From assembly GCA_009777155.1 (NCBI GenBank), contig WRMK01000003.1, positions 1-47,095 on the forward strand: DNA of 47,095 nt, in the 5' to 3' direction. The number at the start of each line of letters is the position of its first letter. Positions within the stretch are counted from its first letter, which is position 1. Made by a program: the position numbers and the translations under genes. This DNA comes from Oscillospiraceae bacterium (GTDB taxonomy: Bacteria; Bacillota; Clostridia; Oscillospirales; Ruminococcaceae). The notes below the pieces were generated by a model that saw only the letters and a list, made by a program, of their open reading frames with translations, had not been told where the DNA came from and made no database searches. Positions 7,414 to 15,566 of this stretch are shown here, piece after piece.

Positions 7414-7691
7414 GTCGGCAGGGGGCAGGGGGTCTATGTCCGCGCCGAGTGCGGTGTCGCAGGCCCGCTTTTTGCAATTGATAAAGCTTAACCTTCTCGA
7501 GCCGAACCGTTAGTAAGTAGCACAAGCCCTTGTGCGAGTGCAGACTATTTAATTAGATAAAACCTATTAAGTCGTGAACTTATAAGCTTGCAATCGAGGG
7601 AGTGGAGTCTGAACAGCCTGTGTGGCGGGCTGGCGACACCGCACTCGGCGCGGACATAGACCCCAGTGCACTGCACGGCCCCCATGCCGAC
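7414..7691 (+). repeat. Long-arm inverted element, copy A
   Basis: The arms at 7429-7460 and 7633-7664 are perfect 32-bp inverted repeats (left arm begins GGGGTCTATGTCC), with GCCCGC/GCGGGC inside them. The ~160-bp core contains GATAAAGCTTAACC, GAGCCGAACCGTTA, GCAGACTAT and GGAGTCTGAACAG. These are shared with the copy at 35846-36105 (opposite strand) and partly with the window start. The arms have a different sequence from those of the other copy. No coding frame, promoter or transposase is visible. Confidence 0.85.
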
Positions 7692-7706
7692 CCACCGCGA
7701 TTGCCC

Positions 7707-8453
7707 CTACATCTTAATATATTCCTCAAGCTTCCTCTTTAGATGAAGCATGGATTTCGAGTGGATTTGGCAAACTCGCGACTCCGTCACGCCGAGGACT
7801 GCCGCGATTTCGCGGAGTTTCAGTTTCTCGTAGTAATGCAGCGAGATTACCTGCTTTTCCTTAGGCTTCAGCGAGTCAATGGCTTCTGCGATTACCCGCT
7901 TTAACTCTTTTTCGTAGACACCGCGGTCGGCTTCGTTGCCGAGCAGGCCACGATTTGTCATGTTCGAGAAGTTGTCTTCGTACAGCAATTCCTCAAACGA
8001 GAGTGTCATCGAACAGGCCGCGTCTGCCATGCTTTTGGCTAATTTCTCACGTGTAAGCCCCATGAAGTCGGCGATTTCGTTGTTGGTGGGCGAACGGCCG
8101 AGGTCGTTGTACAAGCTGTTGTAGGCATCGTCAAGCTCTCTGCCGAACTTCCGCACCTGCCGCGGAATCCAGTCCTGCTTGCGGACGTAGTCGATTACTG
8201 CGCCTTTAATTTTGAGGCTTGCGTAGGTCTCGAATTTCACGCCGCGCTCCATGTCGAAGGTCTCGACCGCGCCGATTAGTGCAATTACGCCCTCGTTTAC
8301 AATGTCGTCATGGTCGCCGTATTTCGAGTAGGCGTTACGCAGTGACACGGCGGCGTATTTGACAACGTGCATGTAAATCAATACCAGCTCGTTTCGTAAC
8401 TCCACGTCGCGGGTAATTTTATATTTTTCAAACAACGCGGTTGTGTCGGTCAT
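7707..8453 (-). CDS. fliA: Flagellar RNA polymerase sigma factor FliA/SigD
   Basis: Sigma-28 family factor that directs late flagellar and chemotaxis transcription. Region 2 (DIVNEGVIALIGAVETFD, then YVRKQDWIPRQVRK) and region 4 (SLKPKEKQVISLHYYEKLKLREIAAVLGVTESRV) are intact. The start at 8453 follows GGGGTGAT at about 5 nt. A TTG further upstream is less likely. The protein has 248 residues. Its TAG stop is formed by the first bases of a TGTAGGGG repeat. No anti-sigma factor FlgM is visible in the window. Confidence 0.95.
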   Translation of the reverse strand: MTDTTALFEKYKITRDVELRNELVLIYMHVVKYAAVSLRNAYSKYGDHDDIVNEGVIALIGAVETFDMERGVKFETYASLKIKGAVIDYVRKQDWIPRQVRKFGRELDDAYNSLYNDLGRSPTNNEIADFMGLTREKLAKSMADAACSMTLSFEELLYEDNFSNMTNRGLLGNEADRGVYEKELKRVIAEAIDSLKPKEKQVISLHYYEKLKLREIAAVLGVTESRVCQIHSKSMLHLKRKLEEYIKM

Positions 8454-8461
8454 AAAATCAC

Positions 8462-8508
8462 CCCGGACGGACAATTAATAGTTAATAATGAATAAGGAAT
8501 AATGAACG
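8462..8508. repeat. Partial GAATAAT heptad array
   Basis: AATAGTTAATAATGAATAAGGAATAATGA-like 7-bp units lie between the 48-aa gene and fliA, with no second terminus seen. Confidence 0.65.
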
Positions 8509-8514
8509 GGACTT

Positions 8515-8661
8515 TTACAGTTTCTTTCCTGCTAAGAGGGTTAGCAGATAGGCTTTCACTTCTTCGACTGTTGTCAGCTCTCTTTCCTCTATTGCGAGTA
8601 GGATTTGCTGAATTGTGTTTTCTCTTGCGAGTTGTTCGATTTTTTCTCCTGTGGTTGGCAT
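8515..8661 (-). CDS. Unrecognised 48-aa protein between flhA and fliA
   Basis: A small ORF with a strong AAGGAGG Shine-Dalgarno 8 nt before its ATG, overlapping nothing and starting 18 bp after flhA ends. The product (begins MPTTGEKIEQLARENTIQQ, ends YLLTLLAGKKL) looks like two amphipathic helices rich in Glu, Leu and Ile. No family is recognised. In Bacillus and most Clostridia this position holds flhF and flhG, which are missing here. A regulatory or assembly role is possible but only guessed from position. Confidence 0.7.
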   Translation of the reverse strand: MPTTGEKIEQLARENTIQQILLAIEERELTTVEEVKAYLLTLLAGKKL

Positions 8662-8679
8662 GGTGTGTTCCTCCTTTTA

Positions 8680-10767
8680 TTATATTGTGATGTTTCCTAC
8701 AGCCTGTATCTGCGTGGTTGCATCTATTTCATTGTATGACAGTACGGTTAGGTCGGGGATATATTGGTCAACTAACCTCTTAAAGTAAATGCGGACTATC
8801 GGCGAGGTTAGAACTATAACGCTCGGCAGTACGTCTTTGACTTTGTCTACTTCCTCGGAGGTTTTCGCGATGATTACCTGTGCGGCATCGGGGTCGGGAA
8901 TGTATACGCTGCCCTTTTCGGTCTTCTTAATATTGGCAATTATCGAGTCCTCTATTTTCGGGTCAAGAGTAATTACCCGCAGTGCATTCGCCTCGGCGAA
9001 CCGCTTTGTCACCGTGCGCTTCAACGCCTGCCTGATATACTCGACGACTATGTCCATGTCTTTGAGGGCCGCGGTGTTCTCGGACAATGTTTCAAGGATT
9101 GTTTCCATATCCCGAATCGGTATGCCCTCTTTAAGCAGCATTGCGAGAACCCGTTGCAAGTACCCCACGTTTATGACGTTCGGGATTAAATCCTCGATTA
9201 CGCTCGGATTGCTCTCTTTCATGTTCTCCACCATGGTCTTGACATCTTGGCGGGAGAGTATTTCGTGGCAGTGCTTTTTGATTATCTCGGACAGGTGAGT
9301 AATCATGACCGAGACAGGGTCAATAAGCGTATACCCCGCAACGTCCGCCATGACTTTCTTGTCCTCGCTAATCCAGCGCGCGGGTATGCCGAACGCAGGC
9401 TCAATGGTGTCAATGCCGTCCACAGGCGTGGTAACGTCGCCGTTGTCGAGCGCAAGGTAGTGGTCTGAAAGAATCTCGCCCCTTGCAACTTCCTCGCCCT
9501 TGATTTTTATCACATACTGGTTAGGGTTAATTTCGGGATTATTCCGCATACGTACCGACGGGAACACCATGCCCATATTCATTGCGAAGTCTTTACGGAA
9601 GATTACAAGCCGCTCAATGAAACTGCCGCCGCTTTTCTCGTCCACAAGGTGCAGTAGACTATACCCAAATTCCATTTCTATCTGGTCTACACTCAAAAGC
9701 TTGAAGACGTTGTCGATGTCGCGGTACTGCCCGTCCCCGCTTGAGGTTACTTGCTGTTCTTCCTCCAACATGGCTTGCCGCTCGGCTTCCGCCATTTCGT
9801 ACGCCAACAGTGCTTTATTATGCCGCGAAAGCACCACGCCGAGCATGATGAGTGCCACGCCAATCATGAACAGTATAGGCTTCGGGAATCCCGGTACAAT
9901 CATCAGCACTATCATGATACAGCCCGCGATAAGCATAACGGTCGGGTTTTTCCCGAACTGTTGCCTTACTTCGGTGCTGAAATTGCCCTCGCTTGCCGCC
10001 CGGGTTACAACCAAACCCGTACCGACCGAAATCATCAGCGCGGGAATTTGCGAACTCAAACCATCGCCGATTGTCGCTAATGCGTATAAGTCAAATATAT
10101 CCCCGAACGACATGTTCAAGCGGAAAGTCCCCAGTGCGACACCCGCGATTAGGTTTATCAAAGTCGTAATGATTGACATGATTGCGTCGCCCTTTACGAA
10201 CTTCACAGCACCGTCCATTGAGCCGAAAAAGTCTGCCTCGCGTTGGATTTTCACACGGCGGAGCTTTGCGCCCTCGTCGTCGATTGCGCCCGCCGCTAAG
10301 TCGGCGTCAATTGCCATCTGCTTACCCGGCATTGCATCCAAGGTAAACCGCGCCGCAACTTCCGACACACGCTCGGCACCTTTTGTAATTACAAGAAAGT
10401 TAACCAACACAAGTATCACGAAAATTACGATACCGACAATAGTGTCGCCGCTCATGACGAACTCCCCGAACGCCGCTATAATGTTGCCTGCGTAGCCGTT
10501 GTTTGTGAGGATACTTCGCGTGGTTGAAATGTTCAGTGCAAGCCTAAACACGGTAGTGACCAACAAAACTGTCGGGAATATTGAGAACTCCAGCGTTTCC
10601 TTGATGTAAAGGGTCATCAGGAGTATGATGAGCGAAAGTGAGATGTTCATTGCGATGAGGAAGTCAATCAGTCCGGTGCCGCCGATTTCACTGAGCGGTA
10701 TAACCAAAGAAAGCACAATGACTATGACAAACACCGCAAACACGTTGTCTAATATTCGTTTTATCAT
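8680..10767 (-). CDS. flhA: Flagellar export gate protein FlhA
   Basis: A 695-residue inner-membrane ring of the flagellar type III export gate. The N-terminal half has about eight membrane segments. The FHIPEP-family signature GAERVSEVAARFTLDAMPGKQMAIDADL is present near residues 133-160, and a large cytosolic C-terminal domain follows. AAGGAAAGG precedes the ATG. It lies in the usual flhB-flhA order, with a heptad-bounded element in the gap. Confidence 0.97.
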   Translation of the reverse strand: MIKRILDNVFAVFVIVIVLSLVIPLSEIGGTGLIDFLIAMNISLSLIILLMTLYIKETLEFSIFPTVLLVTTVFRLALNISTTRSILTNNGYAGNIIAAFGEFVMSGDTIVGIVIFVILVLVNFLVITKGAERVSEVAARFTLDAMPGKQMAIDADLAAGAIDDEGAKLRRVKIQREADFFGSMDGAVKFVKGDAIMSIITTLINLIAGVALGTFRLNMSFGDIFDLYALATIGDGLSSQIPALMISVGTGLVVTRAASEGNFSTEVRQQFGKNPTVMLIAGCIMIVLMIVPGFPKPILFMIGVALIMLGVVLSRHNKALLAYEMAEAERQAMLEEEQQVTSSGDGQYRDIDNVFKLLSVDQIEMEFGYSLLHLVDEKSGGSFIERLVIFRKDFAMNMGMVFPSVRMRNNPEINPNQYVIKIKGEEVARGEILSDHYLALDNGDVTTPVDGIDTIEPAFGIPARWISEDKKVMADVAGYTLIDPVSVMITHLSEIIKKHCHEILSRQDVKTMVENMKESNPSVIEDLIPNVINVGYLQRVLAMLLKEGIPIRDMETILETLSENTAALKDMDIVVEYIRQALKRTVTKRFAEANALRVITLDPKIEDSIIANIKKTEKGSVYIPDPDAAQVIIAKTSEEVDKVKDVLPSVIVLTSPIVRIYFKRLVDQYIPDLTVLSYNEIDATTQIQAVGNITI

Positions 10768-10784
10768 AAGTCAACCTTTCCTTT

Positions 10785-10947
10785 AATGCAGAAATGAGAA
10801 TGCAGAATGCAGAAATAAATAAATCACAACGCTTATTTCCGTCGGAAAACAATCTTTTAATTTATTTAATTACAAGGCGCGTATCCGTTGAGTGAAAACT
10901 TAAAAACTAAATTATTTCTGCATTCTGCATTCTGCATTCTGCATTAT
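10785..10947. repeat. Heptad-bounded element, GCAGAAT flavour, inverted interior
   Basis: Terminal GCAGAAT-type arrays flank an interior that holds the CTTATTTCCGTCGGAAAA palindrome in the opposite orientation to the copy at 5318-5482. The right end abuts the flhB stop codon. Confidence 0.85.
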
Positions 10948-12033
10948 TTATCTGTCGGTAAAGTTTAGTTTCTTTCTAATTGATTCAACCTCCACAATAA
11001 CCTCAACCACTGCCGCAAAGAAAGTCGGTGGGATTTCCTTGCCTACTTCTACGCTCTCGTAGAGGGAGCGGGCTAACTGGCGTTCTTCGGTTATGTGTAC
11101 CTCGTTTTCCTCGGCGATTGAGATAATCTTCAAGGCTAAGTTGTCCTTGCCTTTTGCCACGACTTTCGGGGCGGACAACGCCTGCGGGTCTACGTCATAG
11201 CGCAGTGCGACCGCGAAATGTGTCGGGTTCCTGATAACCACGTCCGATGTCGGCACTTCTTGCATCATGCGTTTTTGTGCAATCTCGAACTGCTTTTGCT
11301 TGATTTTGCTTTTAATTTTCGGGTCGCCCTCGATTTGCTTGTACTCGTCCTTGACTTCCTGCTTGGACATCTTCAGTTTCTTCTCATACTGCCACCACTG
11401 AAAGACAAAGTCCATCGCCGACACAAAGACGAAGATGATTATAATCAGCATTACGACATGGAAAATATTTCGTGCTATGAACACCATGCCTTGTATAACG
11501 TCCATTTCGGGCAGTACTATAATTGTCGGCATTATCGACATTAGGCGATTGTAGACGACTACCGCGATGCCCGCAATGGTGATTAAGCCTTTGACGACGT
11601 TGACCGCCGACTGTATCGAAAAGAGCCGTTTCGCGCCGGTAATCGGGTTGAGCTTGGAAAATTTCGGCTTCAGGGGCTGCATTGTGAACAAGCCTTTTGT
11701 CTGCAACACCGACGGCAAAATCCCCACGAATACTGCAACAGCTAACAACGGGCCGATAATCGTCACCACAAACAAGATAATCCTAATCGCGACTTCGCTC
11801 AGAAACTCGTTCGACGGGGTTCTTTCAGTACCGACAAAGCCTATAAAGAAGACCACCATTGCCCGCATTTGCCGAAACATCAGCGGCGCCAACAGCGACA
11901 GTGCAAAGAACACGCCCAAAACGGCGACCGCGGTGTTGACTTCCTTGCTTTGGAGTACGTTGCCCTCTTTCTCACGCGCATCTTTGCGCTTTTTCGGGGT
12001 GGCTTTTTCGGTTTTCTCTTGACCGCCGCCCAT
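10948..12033 (-). CDS. flhB: Flagellar export switch protein FlhB
   Basis: A 361-residue membrane protein that switches export specificity from rod/hook to filament. Four membrane segments follow a charged N terminus (EKTEKATPKKRKDAREKG-like). The self-cleavage motif N269-P-T-H is intact in RNPTHFAVALRYD. The start at 12033 follows GGTGGTG. The longer upstream frame passes through repeat sequence and is rejected. It sits between fliR and flhA as expected. Confidence 0.96.
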   Translation of the reverse strand: MGGGQEKTEKATPKKRKDAREKEGNVLQSKEVNTAVAVLGVFFALSLLAPLMFRQMRAMVVFFIGFVGTERTPSNEFLSEVAIRIILFVVTIIGPLLAVAVFVGILPSVLQTKGLFTMQPLKPKFSKLNPITGAKRLFSIQSAVNVVKGLITIAGIAVVVYNRLMSIMPTIIVLPEMDVIQGMVFIARNIFHVVMLIIIIFVFVSAMDFVFQWWQYEKKLKMSKQEVKDEYKQIEGDPKIKSKIKQKQFEIAQKRMMQEVPTSDVVIRNPTHFAVALRYDVDPQALSAPKVVAKGKDNLALKIISIAEENEVHITEERQLARSLYESVEVGKEIPPTFFAAVVEVIVEVESIRKKLNFTDR

Positions 12034-12052
12034 TGCTTTCACCACCCTTTGT

Positions 12053-12252
12053 TTAATGCAGAAATGAGAATGCAGAATGCAGAAATAATGCAGAAATGAG
12101 AATGCAGAATGCAGAAATAATTTAGTTTTTAAGTTATTTTTCAACAGACAAACGAGATGTGGTTTTGCTTGAATTATAAGGAAGTTTTCCGACGGAAATA
12201 AGCCTTGCAAGCCACTTATTTCTGCATTCTGCATTCTGCATTCTGCATTAAC
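12053..12252. repeat. Heptad-bounded element with duplicated left end, GCAGAAT flavour
   Basis: The left terminal array occurs twice in tandem (12055-12085 and 12087-12120), suggesting local duplication of an end. The interior has the TTTTCCGACGGAAATAAGCC palindrome, then inverted GCATTCT repeats to 12250. Confidence 0.85.
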
Positions 12253-12258
12253 TTTGCG

Positions 12259-13047
12259 TTAGACAAATCTGTACATTATTATTTCGAGGTTCGCCCACAT
12301 TGTGTCGAACAATTTATCTATGAACCATGAAATTACTCTCACCAACGACAATACCATGAACAGCCCGAGGATAATTTTCAGCGGTATGCTCAAAATGAAT
12401 ACCTGAATTGCGGGGACGGCTTTCATTATTATACCCACACTGATTTCGGTTATCATACCGGCGGCGAGAATGGGCATTGCAAGTTTCAACGCCAACTCCA
12501 AACTTGTCCCGAAGAATTGGATTATGTGGTAGATAATTTCGTGGGTGTTGAGGGTAACTTGGAAGCCGACCGGGATTATGCTGTAGGACAGCGCGAACAA
12601 TCGGATATACTGAATGTGCGAATTTGTCACGAAGAAGTATATTAGAAAAAGGTAGGTGTAAAAGTTAGCGAAGACTGCCGCTTGGATTCCGCTGCCCGGG
12701 TCCATGACGTTCGCCATCATGAGGCCCATCTTGTTGTCGGTGATTTCGCCCGCATAGAGCAAGGTCGTCATGACAAGGTGCATAAAGAACCCGAACGCAA
12801 ACCCCAGCAACGCCTCCAAAATCAGCACCCCCACAAAGGCGATTATGCTCGGTGGTACATAATGCGTCGTCCCGCCCATTGCCGCAAGCATACAGACCGT
12901 AATCGCAATCGACATCATAACCCGCGCCCGCATAGGCAAGTTCTGCCGCCCGAAAATCGGATTGAAAGTGAAAATCCCGGTAACTCGCGCAAAAACGATT
13001 AAGCAACCTACAAAGTTATAGAGTATTAAGTCCCATAGTTCTTCCAA
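12259..13047 (-). CDS. fliR: Flagellar export protein FliR
   Basis: A multi-pass membrane component of the export channel, about 262 residues with roughly six hydrophobic segments. FARVTGIFTFNPIFGRQNLPMRAR near the N terminus is the FliR landmark. No ATG is in frame at the start. TTG at 13047, placed about 5 nt after GGTGGTGA, fits best, and TTG at 13068 is an alternative that starts inside repeat DNA. It lies in the order fliQ-fliR-flhB. Confidence 0.93.
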   Translation of the reverse strand: MEELWDLILYNFVGCLIVFARVTGIFTFNPIFGRQNLPMRARVMMSIAITVCMLAAMGGTTHYVPPSIIAFVGVLILEALLGFAFGFFMHLVMTTLLYAGEITDNKMGLMMANVMDPGSGIQAAVFANFYTYLFLIYFFVTNSHIQYIRLFALSYSIIPVGFQVTLNTHEIIYHIIQFFGTSLELALKLAMPILAAGMITEISVGIIMKAVPAIQVFILSIPLKIILGLFMVLSLVRVISWFIDKLFDTMWANLEIIMYRFV

Positions 13048-13063
13048 TTTTTCACCACCATGA

Positions 13064-13243
13064 ATCAATGAATAAGGAATAATGAATAGTGAATAAGTGT
13101 GGTGTCCGCTGTGGCGGACCGGTTTTATAGACCTTAATAGGCGTGAAGAAACGGACGGCGAGTTGTGGGTTTTTCAATCCATAAAATTGTCGCGGAGCGA
13201 CTCCCCAATTATTCATTATTCCTTATTCACTATTAATTATCAT
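13064..13243. repeat. Heptad-bounded element, GAATAAT flavour
   Basis: Same modules as 3867-4072: terminal AATGAATA-type arrays, a CCGCTGTGGCGG palindrome, CTTAATAGGCGTGA, and a TGTCGCGGAGCGACTCCCC hairpin. Relative to the other copy both palindromes differ in stem sequence while remaining self-complementary. The right end overlaps the fliQ stop region. Confidence 0.85.
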
Positions 13244-13512
13244 CGCACTTCCGTTCGCGCAATCAGCTCGAAAATATACCTCATAAAGCCTATGATTTCG
13301 TTAGTCATCCACGGCCCTGCTATTAACAGCGCGAGTGTAATCGCGACAGCTTTCGGCGCGAATGTCAGGGTCTGCTCGTTTACCTGTGTTGCGGCTTGCA
13401 GTATGGCGATAATCAAGCCGACCGTCATTGCAAGCAACAGCATAGGCGCGGCAAGCCGAAACGCCAACCCGACAGCACGCGAAAAGATTTCCATCACCAG
13501 TTCCTGTGTCAT
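13240..13512 (-). CDS. fliQ: Flagellar export protein FliQ
   Basis: A 90-residue protein with two membrane helices, normal for FliQ. AMTVGLIIAILQAATQVNEQTLTF is the conserved central stretch. The ATG at 13512 is preceded by a GGGGG stretch 7 nt upstream. A TTG two codons earlier is possible. It is flanked by repeat elements on both sides. Confidence 0.96.
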   Translation of the reverse strand: MTQELVMEIFSRAVGLAFRLAAPMLLLAMTVGLIIAILQAATQVNEQTLTFAPKAVAITLALLIAGPWMTNEIIGFMRYIFELIARTEVR

Positions 13513-13529
13513 ATACAAACCCCCGCAAA

Positions 13530-13692
13530 TAATGCAGAATGCAGAATGCAGAATGCAGAAATAATTTAGGTTAAAGGTGTTCTTCCGACGGACACCGAGT
13601 TATAAATATAATTAATTTTCAAGTCGCTTTCCGACGGAAATAAGCTTTGTAAGCCGCTTATTTCTGCATTCTGCATTCTGCACTCTGCATTG
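13530..13692. repeat. Heptad-bounded element, GCAGAAT flavour
   Basis: Four GCAGAAT units at the left and four inverted units at the right enclose two TTCCGACGG motifs, the second with the AAATAAGC/GCTTATTT stem. It fills the whole fliP-fliQ gap and ends at the fliP stop. Confidence 0.87.
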
Positions 13693-14667
13693 TCATATCA
13701 TTGGCTGAAACGACGAGGTTATACTGCCGACCAACAAGTGCCAGCCGTCCGCCAACACGAACATCAATATTTTGAACGGCATTGAAATCATTGCGGGCGG
13801 CAACATCATCATACCCATAGACATCAGCGTTGACGCTACCACAATATCTATTATCAGAAACGGCAGGAAAATTAAAAAGCCCATTTGGAATGCCCGCGAC
13901 AACTCGCTCACCATGAACGCGGGAATTACCACCGCGAACCGCAATTGCTCCCCGTAATTCTCGTAGTTAATCCCGGGGTCTTCTATGTCAACCTCGACCG
14001 GGTTAGCGGTGTCAATCGTATCGGGTACAAAAATCGTATCGCCGGCAATGTCAAGGAACAGCGACATGGTATTGTTGGAAGTTTGCCGCAACATAAAGGT
14101 TTTCAGCGGCCCGCCCGCCCGCTCGACGGCTTCCCACGTGGTAATCTCACCGTCCGCATAGGGCTGATAGGCGACTTCGTTAATTTGCAGGAACACAGGC
14201 CACATCAGGAATACCGTGAGGAACAGCGCAAGCCCGACTAAGATTTGGTTCGGTGGGGTCTGCTGTGTCTGCATGGCGTTCCGCATGAATCCGAGGACGA
14301 TGATAATCCGCAGAAAGCAGGTCATCATCAGCAGAATCGACGGCGCGACCGCGATAATGGTGATTAAGAGCAGGATTTCAATCGGCTGTGACGCGTCGAT
14401 ACCTATCAGGTCATACAGCGCGCTGCTTTCGGGGGCGAGTTCCGCGCCCGGATTGGCCTCGAGGACTGCTTCGGGGGAGGTGTTAATGTCGATGTCGGGC
14501 GGGAGAATAAACGGCTCGGTCTCGGCAGTGGCACTTAACACAAAAATAACGAAAAACAACGCCGCCGTCAGGACTAAGGACGCGATAAATCGGATAATTA
14601 TAGGGCGGGCAATATTTTTCTCACTCGCTACAGCCCCATTAGTAAATCTTTTCTTAATCCGCTTCAA
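13693..14667 (-). CDS. fliP: Flagellar export protein FliP
   Basis: A 324-residue export channel protein with an N-terminal signal-anchor region (FIASLVLTAALFFVIFVLSA) followed by the FliP core. PSILLMMTCFLRIIIVLGFMRNAM and QTPPNQILVGLALFLTVFLMWP are diagnostic. TTG at 14667 is chosen because GGAGAGG lies about 9 nt upstream and the frame overlaps the fliO end by only 14 nt. An earlier start would overlap fliO by over 100 nt. The overlap suggests translational coupling to fliO. Confidence 0.95.
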   Translation of the reverse strand: MKRIKKRFTNGAVASEKNIARPIIIRFIASLVLTAALFFVIFVLSATAETEPFILPPDIDINTSPEAVLEANPGAELAPESSALYDLIGIDASQPIEILLLITIIAVAPSILLMMTCFLRIIIVLGFMRNAMQTQQTPPNQILVGLALFLTVFLMWPVFLQINEVAYQPYADGEITTWEAVERAGGPLKTFMLRQTSNNTMSLFLDIAGDTIFVPDTIDTANPVEVDIEDPGINYENYGEQLRFAVVIPAFMVSELSRAFQMGFLIFLPFLIIDIVVASTLMSMGMMMLPPAMISMPFKILMFVLADGWHLLVGSITSSFQPMI

Positions 14668-15061
14668 CGTTGGTTTCCTCTCCTTCGCTTTTGGAGTTTT
14701 CCGTCTTTGTATGAATATCCTCGTTCTTGGCGTTTTTATTTGCGATATAATTATTGAAAACGCCGACAAAGCTAATCGGCGGCTTGTCCGCAGTATCGTC
14801 GGTGCCGCGATATTCCTCCTCGCTCAGTTCTAAATCGCAGAGCTTTTCTATTTTCCCCACGCTTACGCCAATCAACATGAGCTTACCGCTTACACTGACG
14901 ACTATCAACGAGGAATCCCTGCCGGTCACGGCGCGGTCTAAGATACGCAGTTTGTTGCCGCTTGCCGCCGTTGAATATTTATTTACTTTCTTTAGTAGGT
15001 AAAACAGGAATAGAATTAAACCAATTACTCCCACTAAAGAAAGTAGTGTCTGTACCCACAT
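14654..15061 (-). CDS. fliO: Flagellar export assembly protein FliO
   Basis: A 135-residue single-span membrane protein: hydrophobic residues 2-23, then a short beta-rich FliO domain (LRILDRAVTGRDSSLIVV, VGKIEKL) and a charged C-terminal tail. Position between cheY and fliP is the Bacillus order. The ATG at 15061 has no close Shine-Dalgarno. CAAGGT is placed before a hairpin at 15072-15118, followed by AAGTGAAAGT and the ATG. Confidence 0.9.
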   Translation of the reverse strand: MWVQTLLSLVGVIGLILFLFYLLKKVNKYSTAASGNKLRILDRAVTGRDSSLIVVSVSGKLMLIGVSVGKIEKLCDLELSEEEYRGTDDTADKPPISFVGVFNNYIANKNAKNEDIHTKTENSKSEGEETNVEAD

Positions 15062-15071
15062 ACTTTCACTT

Positions 15072-15128
15072 CCGCACCGCCAACACCACTCGAAACTTTA
15101 AGGCTTTTTGCGGTACGGAGCAGACCTT
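15072..15128 (-). promoter_or_regulatory. Shine-Dalgarno / hairpin / start-codon element before fliO
   Basis: In mRNA order: AAGGTC (about 15122-15127), CCGTACCGC (15110-15118), a ~29-nt loop, CCGCACCGC complement GCGGTGCGG (15072-15080), AAGTGAAAGT, and the fliO ATG. The stem again differs from the cheD and FlgG copies but both arms agree, with one G-U pair. Confidence 0.55.
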
Positions 15129-15196
15129 GCGTGAATCTATGGCCGCTAATACCCACAAAAAGCTAAAGTTTTTCGGCGGCGGGCGACCTTTCACTA

Positions 15197-15559
15197 CTAC
15201 CCAAGTATCTTGGAAACTGTTTGCAGAATCCTGTCGGGTTTGAAGGGCTTTACGATGAAGTCAAGCGCGCCGAGCTTGATTGCCTCGACGACCATTGCCT
15301 CCTGCCCCATTGCCGAACACATGATGACCTTCGCGGACGGGTCCTTTTTCTTGATGTCCGCCAAAGCTTCAATCCCCGTCTTGTTGGGCATGGTGATGTC
15401 CATGACGACCAAGTCGGGCCGCTCCGAGTCGAAAACCGAGCAGGCGATTTCGCCGTCTGCGGCCTCGAGTATGTTTGTGTAACCGTTTTTGGTTAGTGTG
15501 TCCTTTATGAGCATTCTCATGAAGGCCGCGTCGTCAACAAGTAGAATTTTCTTGTCCAT
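15197..15559 (-). CDS. cheY: Chemotaxis response regulator CheY
   Basis: A 120-residue stand-alone receiver domain. It has the acidic pair D9-D10, phospho-acceptor D54 in VVMDITMP, S82 in MCSAM and K104 in IVKPF. AAGGAG precedes the ATG. It lies between fliY and fliO as in Bacillus subtilis, so it is the switch-binding CheY that FliM recognises and that CheC and FliY dephosphorylate. No CheA kinase is present in the window. Confidence 0.95.
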   Translation of the reverse strand: MDKKILLVDDAAFMRMLIKDTLTKNGYTNILEAADGEIACSVFDSERPDLVVMDITMPNKTGIEALADIKKKDPSAKVIMCSAMGQEAMVVEAIKLGALDFIVKPFKPDRILQTVSKILG

Positions 15560-15566
15560 TTGATAG

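Noticed and set aside
7414-7691. Group I intron suggested by GCAGACTA pairing with GGAGTCTG
   Set aside because: The other conserved segments of group I cores are not found, no gene is interrupted, and the long inverted arms do not fit.
9500-10495. 331-aa plus-strand open frame opposite flhA
   Set aside because: It is antisense to a well conserved gene, has no family features and no ribosome site.
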